Program-made: the position numbers and the translations under genes | Part shown: positions 22,091 to 33,900 of the stretch, one piece after another | Position numbering within the stretch: position 1 is the stretch's first letter | Layout of the letters: each line of letters begins with the position of its first letter | Notes under the pieces: model-generated | Told to the model about the DNA's origin: nothing | Databases searched by the model: none | What the model saw: only the letters and a program-made list of their open reading frames with translations | Origin: Prorocentrum cordatum | Taxonomy: Eukaryota; Sar; Dinophyceae; Prorocentrales; Prorocentraceae | Direction: 5' to 3' | Length of the DNA: 64,000 nucleotides | Assembly: GCA_963575745.1 (NCBI GenBank) | Contig: CAUYUJ010005047.1 | Span: forward strand, 122,001-186,000

Positions 22091-23515
22091 CAGAGACGGG
22101 CAGCGAGGAGGAGAGGAGGGGGTCACGGTGCCCTATCCACCACTTTGCGGTCGCGTGCGCCTTCTGCGGCCCTGGCGGTGCCTCGCGCCCTCCGTCTCCG
22201 CCTGCAGAGCGAGGGCCCCCCTCAGGTGCTCCTCGGTCCTCCACAACGCCGCCGTCAGTCATTCCTCAGCATCAAGCACTTGGCCACGACGGCAGAGTGA
22301 AGACAACGCAGATTGCCTCCCCGGGGGGGTCGCACCGAGGGCCGTGGAATCCGAACGGGCTGCTCGCATCATCATTGAATAACGGACCTCCATCGGCGGG
22401 TCTTGAGGGCCAGTGTCTGTTCAAGGGGGTTTGTGCGAGCTGCTATAGGTTGTGGGGTAGAATGAATCGTTTCCACCTCTTCACCCTCCTCCGTCTACAT
22501 CTTCCTCTCCTCACCATCACGGTCACGTCGCCTTCAAAACCAATCCGCATCACAATTTTCGTCAGATTTGCTTCCACTCGTCGGCGGATTCCGTTCCAGG
22601 GTCACGATGCACGTAACTTAGAAGCAGGTTGACATCGCACGCATATAAGGATTGTAACGAGGAGAAGGCTCGCGCGAGACGTGGAGCGTCAGGGTATCAA
22701 ATAATATTCATCAAACAGCGCCCTTCCAGCAGGGGGAATTTGAACAACTGATTTCCTCCGCCTTCCAAATCCCCCCGCTTTTCTTTCTCCTGGACCTCCC
22801 TCCACATCATCCTCATCCGTGTTCTGCTTAGTCATGTTCGTCCTCTTCCCGATTGTCCTGCCACGCCTGTTGCTGTGGCTGCCACTGCATTGACCTTGTA
22901 TTACCTTCGCTATGTTCCTTCGCCGCCCTCGCCTGCAGTGGCGCTTCGTCAAAGCAGAACCTGAGCCTGATTGACAGCGGCAGCTATGCGCCAGGCTCAG
23001 ATGATGACGATTTCGGCGCGCGCTCCACACTGCATCATATCCCAACCGTCTCCCCTGCCGCGCTAGCAGGCCCCCGCAGCAGAGTCGACGCGAACGCGCT
23101 GCCAGGGGTGGCGCGTGAATGGCTTACCGAAGTTTACAGAATGGCTTGATTTCTTAAGGATTCCCACTGCGCTCGCCCAGTGTCAGCGACCCAGGGCAGG
23201 AGCAACCGTTTGGCCCATACGTCCCTCAGGTTCCCCGGCTTTTTTCTTGCATGGGTCGCGCCGGCGCGCGGCTGCCCAGCGCTCGCTTGGACAGCTGGCC
23301 TTTGCAGACCCGCATCGTTGGCAACCCCCTCGGGAACGGCGGGGATGGGAATTCGCACCAGACCCGTTGAATTGCCGCCACTGCCCCGCAAAAGTCGATC
23401 ATCCCCCTCCCCCTCCTCGTGTGTTTCCCTCCTCGCCCTTCCACCCTCCCCCCTTCCAGTCCTCCCCGCGTTTCCCGTGGTCATTCTGCCTCGTCGGTTC
23501 TCTGTTTTCTCACCT
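22091..23515. other. Unassigned stretch
   Basis: Between family B copy 2 and family C copy 1. Moderate composition, several short frames on both strands, none recognisable. Confidence 0.45.
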
Positions 23516-23642
23516 GGCATCGTTCGGACGTGTGCATTTTCCCTTCGGCGAGGGCCATCGAGGAGCATCCTTGATCATTTGGCGAAAAAGCCACGCACGA
23601 AACCGAAACAAAACACAGGGAATGGACGTCCGAGCGATGGCG
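23516..23642 (+). mobile_element. Family C inverted-repeat element, copy 1
   Basis: TGGCATCGTTCGGACGTGTG at the left, GGACGTCCGAGCGATGGCGA at the right. Core GAGCATCCTTGATCATTTGG. Confidence 0.78.
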
Positions 23643-23749
23643 AGTTCAACCTCCCCTCGATCCCATGCTCATCCGTCGTACGGAGCTCCAGCGCTCCAGC
23701 GAGAAACACTCGCGGAGCGCAGGCCCCCGGTCCTTGCATAACGGTTCTC

Positions 23750-23905
23750 GACTCGAGGCCTCGGGAACGCGACGCCTCCGAAGACTTTTGCATGCGGAGT
23801 CGCGGCCTTGGGGCAGCCCACGTCCTTGTCTTCCCATGGGGGAACGCGGAGCCACCACCCGGCACAGCGGAACGCTGTCCTCGGGAGCGCGGGGCCGTGC
23901 TTTTT
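23750..23905 (+). repeat. GGGAGCGCGG minisatellite, part 1
   Basis: Degenerate units near 47 bp built around TCGGGAACGCGA / CTTGGGGCAG / TCGGGAGCGCGGGG, each followed by TTTT. Confidence 0.5.
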
Positions 23906-24109
23906 CATTCGGGGGCGGAAAAGAGGGGGGTGATGATTAGGGGGGGTGGATATCATGGCAGGGCCCGTGATATTTCCCCAGATGTCATGGCGCCTCTTCT
24001 TGTTTCATTACCTTCCTGCCCCCCCCGCTGGGCCGCGCACGTGGCGCCGATCATGATTTGCACACCCCCCTCTTGGACACCCCCCTCTTGGCCGCTCCCG
24101 AGTTTCTTC

Positions 24110-24365
24110 ACGTGGGAGCGTGCCGTCAGCAGCGCGGGTGCCCAGTTTCTCGCGTGAGGGATCGTGCCCTCCGGGGCGCGCGGACCGCGCTGTGGCAAGG
24201 GACGGCGGGAACGCGGGGTCCCGCGGTTGTTCCAAGGATGGCGGCTTCGGGAGCGCAGATCCGAAGTGGTGAAGCAAGGAATCGTTGCTTCGAGAGCGCG
24301 GATCCACTTTCGGCGTTAATCCACAGGTTTTTCTCCGAAGGGGATCCTGGTTCTCGGCAGCGTGG
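24110..24365 (+). repeat. GGGAGCGCGG minisatellite, part 2
   Basis: Units such as GATGGCGGCTTCGGGAGCGC AGATCC and ATCGTTGCTTCGAGAGCGCG GATCC. Confidence 0.65.
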
Positions 24366-24416
24366 ACTCCTTGCGTCCGTTCCCCGGGATCGTGGCTTCG
24401 CAGGCGCGGTTAGACT

Positions 24417-24574
24417 CAAGTCGAGCCTGTCCTTCCACAAAGGGAATGCTCAAAAATAGTCAAAGAGTTGTCTGGGTTGGATGTATTCTATATTTGACAT
24501 TTTGTTGGTGAATGTTTCGGGTGTTTTTAAGTATTCGCCCAACATGTCCCTGTAGGGGGACAGGCCCGACCTAA
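24417..24574 (+). mobile_element. Family A inverted-repeat element, copy 2
   Basis: Left arm AAGTCGAGCCTGTCCTTCC, right arm GTAGGGGGACAGGCCCGACC. The left arm is more mutated. The interior contains CAAAAATAGTCAAA as in other copies. Confidence 0.7.
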
Positions 24575-24584
24575 AGGTAAACCG

Positions 24585-24925
24585 GTTCTTCACGAGGGAA
24601 CGCGTTTCCATTTGTGTCACACGGAATCGTGACGGATCCTTGTTTCAGAAGCGTTATGCTGATGTATCGTTTTTTGGTGAGGGGTCGTGGCCTCTCAAGC
24701 GCACGCAATTTTCTTGTACGAGAGAGGTGGAGGTCTCTGGAGCGCGCATACACCGTTTTGTGCGAGGGGCCGTGGTCTTGGGAATGTGGACCAATGCTTT
24801 TGTTTGCAAGGCATCGTGGCCTCGGGAGCGCGCGTCCATAGTTTGTCAAAAGGATCGTGGCCCCTGGAGCGCAGATCCACCGTTGTCCTCGATGGCGAGT
24901 GTCGTCGGGAGCGCGGACCCAGATC
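24585..24925 (+). repeat. GGGAGCGCGG minisatellite, part 3
   Basis: Clearest units: GGGTCGTGGCCTCTCAAGCG, GGCATCGTGGCCTCGGGAGC, GGATCGTGGCCCCTGGAGCG, GGCGAGTGTCGTCGGGAGCG. Ends at the split small element that hosts the LINE. Confidence 0.75.
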
Positions 24926-24943
24926 GGAGGGAGGCGGAGCGAT

Positions 24944-24956
24944 ACCAACACCACCA
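24944..24956 (+). repeat. Left target-site duplication of the LINE
   Basis: ACCAACACCACCA, identical to 34728-34740. Sits just before the element's 5' end. Confidence 0.75.
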
Positions 24957-25322
24957 AGCCCATCTGGCCTCTGGCGGGCTGGGGCCGTGAACGATCATCC
25001 GTTCGGCCTGATCGTTCGATCGCGCCGATCGACTCACGCCAATCGTGATCGGCCGCCCGCGGGGCCGGGCTCGCGCGCCGCGGCGGGTCGGCGATAGCCG
25101 ACGCCGCAGCCGCGACCCTGCGCCTGGCTGCGCGCCCGCTGGCGCGCCACGTGGGGCCAGACGCCTCTGGAGCCCGCCTGGCACAGGCGGGAGAGGGCAC
25201 GCCGCTCCTCGGCGAGGGCCCTGCTGCGCGTGGTGGAGGCGGCCAACGTCCTCAACAACCACCACTCAGCGCAGCAGCCCCAGCGCCAGCAGCAGCACCT
25301 GCGCAGCCGCAGCAGCAGCGCG

Positions 25323-27911
25323 ATGGCAGCCAACGCAAAGTCTCACGGTCATCCAGTGGGTGCCAAGCCGTGGCCATGGAGGTCAAGCACGCCAGCATCT
25401 GGCTCAGCTCACCGCCGACACCACGGAGGGCATGGACAGCAGCAGCCACGGTACCAGCCCCAGCACAACCAGCACCACCACGCCTCCTACCACGACGAGG
25501 ACCGACAGCAACACAACTACGCCCAGCATCAGCAGCAGCATCAGGACGATCGCACCACAGCGAGAATGAAGCGGTCTTCCTCGAGACGACGCCGCCTGGC
25601 CTCCGAGGACACCACCAACGACCACCGACATCTGCAGAAGCTGACGAAACGACAGTTGGAGGTCACTGACAAGGTCATGCCCGCTTTGCTTTCGGATGCC
25701 AAGGGACATGAAAGCTTTTCTCTTCCTCCCGACGAGCCAGACATACGTCGGGTCTGGCACGCAACCAAGGTGGCGAGGATGGCACGTCTCGCCGACCAAG
25801 TCCTCGGAGCCAGGCAAGCTCAAGTTGACCCAACCCGCCTGATCGAGGAGCTGGCCATCGTCAAGACCATGCTACATCTATTGGACACGCCTACTGCTCG
25901 CATCGCTCAATACAGATCCCAAGTGGAGTCACGGATCCAGAGACAGCGGATCGTCGAGAGCCAGCTTCACGACCTCAACAAGGAGCACGACGAGATCAAG
26001 CGCGAGATCGCATCCTTCAAGACACTCATCTCCGAGGCCAAACAACATCGAGAACACGCCGACCTTTCTGAAGACAGCTGTGACGGGGACGGCGAAGATG
26101 ATGTGCGCCCTCGTGTCAGGGGCAAAACACCACACCCTGAGGGACGACAGCGACCACTAGTTTGTCAACCCGTGTCCGAGCCAACGCCCGCTTCGACTAC
26201 CAACGACGACAGCGACCTGCGGAAACTCATCGACGTGCTGACGAGGAGAGTGGATGAGCAGCAGCGCAACCACGGGATACACCAACACCATCTGGCGTTT
26301 CTCCATCATGAACGTGCCGAATCTGAGCAACACGAAGCACAGCGTCAACTGCAGACCGAGCAGATTCAGGAGCTTTCGCAACATCTACAACACTGCCAGG
26401 AACAGTTTCAGCAAGCACAACTCCAGCAGAGACAGTCGCACTACGACGAGATCCAAGTCTTCCGACGGCGCGAGGAGCGGCTCCGATACGAGGCTCGCGA
26501 ATCCATCACAGAGAACCTGGCTCACTACCAGCAGAAGGAGGCCTACATGCGCGACCAGCTCAAGGAGGAAGAGTCAGCGCACCTCGCCACTTTCATCACC
26601 CAGAGGAAGCAGGAGGAAGAGACTTTCCGACACCAGCTACACGAGAACGCCGAGATCATGGTCCAACAATATCAACAACGATGCCACGAACAACAGCAAC
26701 GTCTTCTCTCCGAGAAAGCTCAGGCTCAGCAGGAAATCAGCAACATCGCGAGGGTCGAACAGAACCAACTTCAGCATGCCAAGGAGCTACTCTTGGAGGA
26801 GTTCGGACAGGTCCAGGCTCAGAAGTACCGCACTCTGACGGCCCAGAGCGAGTACAACAGCGAGATCGACAAGCTTCGAGGCACCTCCCGCGACATGCAA
26901 CGCTTCGAGAACGAACTCCAGGAGCAGCACCAACTCCAACTTCAGGAGCACCTTCAGCAACACAGACAGGAGCGCGAGCGACTGCACTGCGAACTGCAGC
27001 AAGCCCATGAGCTCGGCACCAGCATCGACGTGGACATCCTCAGGGAGCTCGACACACAACTTCAAGAACGAGACGAGGAAGACGCACGACTGCAAGCCCA
27101 AGCAGACGCCGAACAAGCACAAATCGACCAACAGGTACAAGCGGCACTCGACCTGCTGACCCCACCCTCTACCTCCGAGGACTCGGGCTACCAACTCTAC
27201 CTCAGAAACTGCGGCAGCAGCAGCGGTGGACAGCCTAGCAGCAGCGGACAGCGCAGAAGCACACCACCACCACGACCGACACCTGCGACGCCAACCGCCA
27301 CTCCTACTGCGCGACGCCCATGCCACGACGCCGACGACGCCAGCGTGCACACTCCAATCCCAGCTGACGACGACGACCTTTGCAGCCCAACCCCTGTTGC
27401 GAGCGACGCATATCCCTTCCCTGCCCCTACGCCACTACCTACCCCCGCCTTGCATACGCCAATCCCCCCTGAGCAGCCCACGCCCATCGATTTCCACCCA
27501 CCCGATCTGCAGCATGACCGACCCAGCTCAGCGCCACCAACACGCACCAGAAGGACAGACCCAAATCGGCACACCCACCCATCCACTACTATTCTCATTG
27601 ACATCACTTCCGACGACGATGCACCACCACCTTCCACCCCAGTGCGCATTCCACTAGCCGACATATCCCCTACCGCACCGATGCAGCCAATCCAACCACC
27701 ACCCCGCTTCCACCTCGCCACGCCTGACCGCGCCACCTCCGCTCCTCCACCCCGCACCGCTCTCCGCAAAAACGGATCATCTAGCCGAGCGGCCAAGCAC
27801 AAGAAAGTCCGCATTTGCGACATCGGAGACGGCTTCGCAGACCCAGGAGACCGCGTGCCAGCCTTCCTCTACGACGAGGAAGCCCCCGCGGTCAACTCAC
27901 CAAAAAACTAA
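25323..27911 (+). CDS. LINE ORF1: long coiled-coil Gln/His-rich protein
   Basis: Probable nucleic-acid-binding, oligomerising ORF1 (Gag-like) protein of the element. The frame is open from 25098 (in-frame TAG at 25095) to TAA at 27909-27911; the first ATG is at 25323, giving 862 residues, and I chose it because upstream starts would need GTG/CTG. The N-terminal part is rich in Ser, His and Gln. The middle (about 25650-27150) is a very long charged, Gln-rich stretch with heptad-like Leu/Ile spacing, strongly suggesting coiled coil. The C-terminal quarter is Pro/Thr-rich, and a basic patch (SSRAAKHKKVRI) lies near the end. I see no CCHC knuckle or RRM, which many LINE ORF1 proteins have. The last sense codons form a -1 frameshift heptamer. 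Function is inferred from position and composition; no specific homologue recognised. Confidence 0.8.
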   Translation: MAANAKSHGHPVGAKPWPWRSSTPASGSAHRRHHGGHGQQQPRYQPQHNQHHHASYHDEDRQQHNYAQHQQQHQDDRTTARMKRSSSRRRRLASEDTTNDHRHLQKLTKRQLEVTDKVMPALLSDAKGHESFSLPPDEPDIRRVWHATKVARMARLADQVLGARQAQVDPTRLIEELAIVKTMLHLLDTPTARIAQYRSQVESRIQRQRIVESQLHDLNKEHDEIKREIASFKTLISEAKQHREHADLSEDSCDGDGEDDVRPRVRGKTPHPEGRQRPLVCQPVSEPTPASTTNDDSDLRKLIDVLTRRVDEQQRNHGIHQHHLAFLHHERAESEQHEAQRQLQTEQIQELSQHLQHCQEQFQQAQLQQRQSHYDEIQVFRRREERLRYEARESITENLAHYQQKEAYMRDQLKEEESAHLATFITQRKQEEETFRHQLHENAEIMVQQYQQRCHEQQQRLLSEKAQAQQEISNIARVEQNQLQHAKELLLEEFGQVQAQKYRTLTAQSEYNSEIDKLRGTSRDMQRFENELQEQHQLQLQEHLQQHRQERERLHCELQQAHELGTSIDVDILRELDTQLQERDEEDARLQAQADAEQAQIDQQVQAALDLLTPPSTSEDSGYQLYLRNCGSSSGGQPSSSGQRRSTPPPRPTPATPTATPTARRPCHDADDASVHTPIPADDDDLCSPTPVASDAYPFPAPTPLPTPALHTPIPPEQPTPIDFHPPDLQHDRPSSAPPTRTRRTDPNRHTHPSTTILIDITSDDDAPPPSTPVRIPLADISPTAPMQPIQPPPRFHLATPDRATSAPPPRTALRKNGSSSRAAKHKKVRICDIGDGFADPGDRVPAFLYDEEAPAVNSPKN

Positions 27912-30900
27912 CAAGGCCCTCACCCCCTGGGGGGCAACTGGCCCAGGGGGAGCGGCCCAGCATCATACCAGAAGACTACCAGCGCAACGACGGCACTTCC
28001 GACTCCTGCAGTGGTTACGCCGACGACGTCATGCGCCTCCGGGAGCCCCTCCGAAGGAGGAGCAGATCCGCTGCACTTAAGGGCCCCTTAAGTGCAGCGG
28101 GCTGTCTTGGCCTCCGGCAGCCCCCTAAACCCTACGACACTTCACAAGTTTCACCTACCGTATCATCAGCCACTAGCGACATGCGCGTGGGGGAGAGCGC
28201 ACCTCCAGATCTTTACGAGCACGGCGACATGTGGGAAATCCACACACCGCCCAACATGCTACAGCCTAGTAGTGGACCGTGGACCATCCCCTCGGCCGCT
28301 ACCTCTCGCTTGGGGAGCGCGAGAAGGCTGTCTCACACAGATCCCACACTAGAGCCACATACGCTAGCGGACCGACCAGATACCGCCACCCAACCTCGAC
28401 GGCAGCATGTCGACTCACATCCTCCACCAGCGGAAGCCCAGTCACGGTCGTTCCCGACGATGACGACGCCACCGCCTACGCCTCGAGAGGACGCATCGCT
28501 TTGTGAGTACAACACGGGGGGGCGCGGCCGTCTGTGGCCAGAACGACCAGAGCCACCAACAAGGCATCGACGCACTAGCCATTTTGGCCAAGATGGCAAT
28601 CGAGACCGACAATTTTGTGACTCACTGAGCCGGCCATGTACATCAACTTCCCGCCGGCCACAATCTCCCATTTTTGACTCCCTTGACGCTACCCAGGTCC
28701 CACATGGACAGACCGACCTGCCGAATGCGGAGAGCCACGAGGCGCTACGGCATGTTCGTTTCTCTCGCGAAGTTCACACCCGCGACCAGCAGACCGACAA
28801 TATCCTCTACCACATCGACTTCGACGAACAGGAGCCCTTACTCCAGCACCTTCGACGACTTCAGGCTCCCAGGCTTACCTTCGACTTCACCGACCGTTGC
28901 CACAACGAGGTATCAGACTACATGGTGCGAACATTTCCATACCGACAGCTTCCACGAGATTCTCGCCTGTATTTATACACCGACGGCTCCAAACACCCAC
29001 GCCAACATGGTCAAGACGGATGGTCGGTTGTACTCGTCGGAGAAGACGAAGAAGGTTTCTCTTTTCAAGGCGCAATAGTCGGCAAGCACCGCGACTCCAC
29101 CCTCGTAGAGATCCAAAACCTCACGGACAACGAGACCACCTCGACATCCAGCGAGATCACAGCGCTCATCTGGGCGTTCGCCTACATCATCCACAAGGAC
29201 ATCCACCACAGCATTTCGGTCCACTCCGACTCGCTGGGAGCGATCCAACTGGCCAGGATGGAGGCTTTTACTAACCGCGACGCCCACCTTGTGCAGCTAC
29301 TGGTGATCATGTACTCGCACGTCAAGGAATATGTCGACCTGCGTCACGTTCATGCCCACGAGATGAACCCGTGGAACGAAGTTGCCGACGCCGCGGCCAA
29401 CTACGCCCGAATCGAGGACTACCCGCACCCACAACCCGAATGGGCCGACATACTCAACGCGTCCCCTCAGCGCAGCTGGGAATTCCTACTTGATGCCGAC
29501 AACCACACCAAGGACGCTTACCCATCCTTTTCACCTGGGATGCTCAAGGCCCAACGCATCGATACCACGGCAACGACAGCTCACCTTTCGACACCAGCCA
29601 AGACCACGAAGACCTCGACCGAGATAGACGTCAACATCGCCACCTACAACATCCAGTCAGGGCGCGAACCTGGCCTCGGCGCTCGACGGCGCAAAGAGAA
29701 GATCCACAAGCTCAGAAAGACTATGCTCAACCTGTACATGGAGGACCTCCACCTGATCGGCATCCAGGAAGCCCGCACGCCCTGGGGAGTTCGCAGTGGC
29801 AACGACATCACCAGCACGAGTGCGTACGCCTACCACGTCATCTCAGGGGGCCACGACCAGTACAACCTCGGCTGCGAGCTCCACATACTCACCAGCAAGC
29901 CGTACGGAAAGGCAGGAGCCAAGGACCTCTACTTCCGCCCCGATCAGTTCACTGTCATCGAGCACAGCCCTCGGCACCTCATAGTAAGGATCGAAGCCCC
30001 AGGCTTTCGACACACAGTCTGCGTCGCCCATGCACCACATTCACGAGCCACGCCACACGAGAAGGATACCTTCTGGGAGATGATCGAGTGCGCAACCTCT
30101 AACCACAATATCAACATCTTCTTCATCGACGCAAACGCTCGAACGGGCAGCTTATGCAGCCAGGCAATCGGCGATCAAGGCTTCAAGCAAAAGGAGGACG
30201 ACAACGGCGAACGCTTCCACAAGGTCCTGCAAGGTAACTCTCTCATCGCCGCGAATACCTTCAAAAGCGGTGGCCAGGACCACTACACCTGGGACTCAGG
30301 CAAGGACGTGCACAGATTGGACTACATAGTGGTTGGCCACGAGCTCTTCGACTCCATCTCCTACACGTCCGTAATGTACGGCATCGACACAGTAGACGAC
30401 CACTCACACAAGAACGACCACTTCCCTGTCAAGGCCAACCTCGCCTACACCGTCGAGACCGCCTACCAACACGGCACGCCCAAGCTCGACATCGCTAAGC
30501 TCGACTCCGAGACAGCCAAGAACGACTTTCAACGACGCCTGCAGCAGATCCAACACCCTCCCTGGGAGACCAACCTCAACGACCATACTAAGAGCATCGT
30601 CGATCAGATAAAGGACGCAGCCTACGCCAGCTTCAAGAAGCAGCATCATGCCCCCCGCAAGCCCTACATTACCGAGGCCTCCTACGCGCTTCTTCGATTC
30701 CGACGCACCCTCCTCAAGACGATCCGCATAGTGAAAAGGAATGGCATTGGCTCCAAGAAATCACGCAGACGGATCCGATACACCGCGCACCTCATCGCAA
30801 ACCAGTCGGCTTCAGCGTCCCCTGACGACGTCATCCACCTCCTGGACATCCCTGGATACACCAAGTTGATGATCAAGACCATCCTCTTCATCAACCACGC

Positions 30901-33900
30901 GGACCCCGACCATACCACGGCTCCACACCACGACAGCACCTCCTGCACAACCACCTTCACTACTGATCTTTTCGACTCATACATGAGCTTCATCCAAGAT
31001 ACCGACCGCGCTCTCAGAAACCGCCTCGACCACGACCGCGACGCCCACCTCGAGCGCTTCTCCGACAACATGATATTATCAGCAGCAGGGAATGCCCCTC
31101 GGCAGGAATGGGCAAGCGTGAGGGCCTTACTCACATACGGCGGCCGTACACCTAAGAGAACTCCGACTCCCAAAATACGCCAAGACGATGACGGCGCTCC
31201 ACTCACGACGCCACAAGCCATCGCGGAGCACGCCCTTCGATACTACGGCAACATCGAGAACGGCATCAACACCGACATCGAAGGCGTCGTCAAGTACTAC
31301 AACAACAAGACTGCGCACACTAAGCCGATCCCCCACATCGACAACGTCCAGACCATCCACAACCTGACATCCGCCCTGGCAGCCGCCAAGAAAGGCAGAC
31401 GCGGCGGGCCCGACGGGAACACCGACGACATGGCACGAGCAGCGCCGCGCCAGATGGCCCGACTTCTGCACCCCATCATGATGAAGATGCAGCTGATGAC
31501 GACGGAGCCCATTTCGGCGAAGGGCGGCTTCTCCACCCATTTCTCCAAAGGACAAGGACAGCTTCATCTGCAGAAAGCCTACAGGGGCATCCTCCTGAAC
31601 AACACTATTGGCAAGATCAACAGCAAGTTCCTGAGAGGCCTCTTCCGCGACATCTTACCCGACCTGCTTATGGACACACAATGCGGCGCCGTCCCTCACA
31701 AGGCGACTGACTTCATCACTCACACCGCCTACACCTTCTTAGACGACTGCCGTACGCAGGCTCGCACGGGCAGCATCCTCTTCCTGGACTTGAAAGAAGC
31801 CTTCCATTCGGTAATCAGGGAGTTCATTTTCCAGCTGCCGACTCAGGAGGACGAGCTCGAAGACGTCATCGACAACATCGAGATTCCCATCTGCCTTCTT
31901 CCCTCTCTACGACAACGCCTTCGCTGTCCAGCACATCTCAACGCCCACGTCGACGACTCTCACCTCTGCGCCCTCGTTGCCGACCACCACACGGCCAACT
32001 GGATGACCGCTAAGGGCACCGACGCATACGTGATCCCTCGCACTAGTACCAGGCCAGGGGTGCCATACTCCGACGCGGCTTTCAACATGCACTTCTCCCT
32101 AGTGCTTCAGGCCATCGCCGACGACACCGATGGAGCAGAAGACGGCGAGAGCGGCCACCACATCCGCCCCTGCGACAACCCGCTCTTCTCTACGGCTCCT
32201 CATCACGGCGGCAAGCTGACCAACATGTCCTTCGTCGATGACCTCACCGACTTCAACTCGACCACCCGCCACTCCGACATCATTGACATTACGAGAACTT
32301 CAGCCGAACGACTATGCCGTACAGCATTCACCTACGGGCTCAAGCCACACCCAGACAAGACCAAGGTCATCCTCTCCTTTAACGGGACGGGATCCAACGT
32401 CGCACGCAGTAGGCTTGCACAGCAGAACATTACATCAATCCAGCTGAGCATCATGTCGATCTCGGTCCAGATCACAGACCAGCACCGACTCTTAGGCACC
32501 ATCCTCACCAGCGGCAGCATGGGCCCCGAGGTGCAGAATCGCATGCGACGAACCGACGCTTCGGCACGAGCTCTTGAGAGGCAAATCCTACGACGTCGAC
32601 GCCTACCCCGCAAAACAAAGATCAAGTACGTGCACGCCCTCTCGACTGCCTCATTAACCTTCAACCACCACGTCTGGCCAGCACTGACCCAGACTGACCA
32701 CCAGCGCATCTCCAATGCCTACTCGAAGCCCTATCGCACGGCAGCTGGAATACCCAAAGCTAACTCGCAGCTTCATCATTTCACGGCCACCGAAGTAGTA
32801 GCCTACACTGGCATCCCCGACTTCGACCACCACCAGTCTGCTGGAAGGCTGCGATACTTACCACGGCTTCTACGATACGCTCCTCAGCAGCTCCTCCAAC
32901 TGCTTGACAACCAGCGACGGAGAAAGGGCTCATGGACATACATGCTTTTCCAGGACTTCGACTTCCTGCGCACATACCTGGACGACCAGCGCTGGCCCAC
33001 GACCAGCAAGCTCGACTCCGACGTTTTTGCATGGGCACGCGCCACGCCGAAGCACTTCAGCAACTCCGTCAACCTGGCTGTCACAAACTACATCCGCGCA
33101 TCCAAAGACCGCGCCCACGCCGACAAGCTGACCAAGGTGCTCAGACCCGACGGTCCCATTGGTGCGGACCCCACGCCATCACGCGACAACGGCGCCAGCA
33201 ACTTCATCTGCTACGAGTGTGGAATCGTTACCAAGACCAAGCAGGGCATGGCAATACATATCGGACGTGAACACCGACGACCTGAGCATCCGCGAAACTG
33301 GGCATCGGGTACATCGTGCAGAATATGCCGCAAGAACTTCCACTCCTTCGCCAAGCTCGTGAAGCATCTAACTACGGTCGCCCGCTGCCGACGGTCTTGG
33401 CACCTGTGGTATTTACAAGGGCCTGCCCTCACGGAAGAGGACGTGGCCACCAATCAGGCGACCTACGCAGCCAGCATAGCCGACAACAAACGCAGAGGCC
33501 GCCCCGAACTATACCACCCTATCCCTGCCCACGCATCCGACGTCACTCCCTTACCCTCCCTTGACCTTTCACCATCACCACCGCCATTCTTCCCGACGGT
33601 ACCAGCGATTACACCACCACCACCAGCCTACTACCCTCGGACACCGACCAGAAACAGATCTCTGCTTTACCTCACCAACATTGACAGACACCCGAACGAT
33701 CTGCTCGACACTACGGACCAACGACTATGCTACAATGGAATGGTGATGGAACGGGTTACTCTGACCTTCGATGACCTCTACTCTGTCGACCACCCATCTC
33801 AGTACGACGCCCTCGACTCGCTCCACCAGCACATACGACAAGGCGACTTTGCTGGAGTGATGATCAACCTCTCACCCAGCACGTGGATCGACCAAGTCGA

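Noticed and set aside
23180-24157. 325-codon plus-strand frame
   Set aside because: Passes through family C copy 1 and minisatellite units; composition follows the repeats.
28576-28595. TAGCCATTTTGGCCAAG followed by ATG, close to the dinoflagellate spliced-leader sequence
   Set aside because: One base short of the spliced leader and located inside the intact ORF2 in another phase, not at a 5' end of a retroposed mRNA. Probably coincidence.
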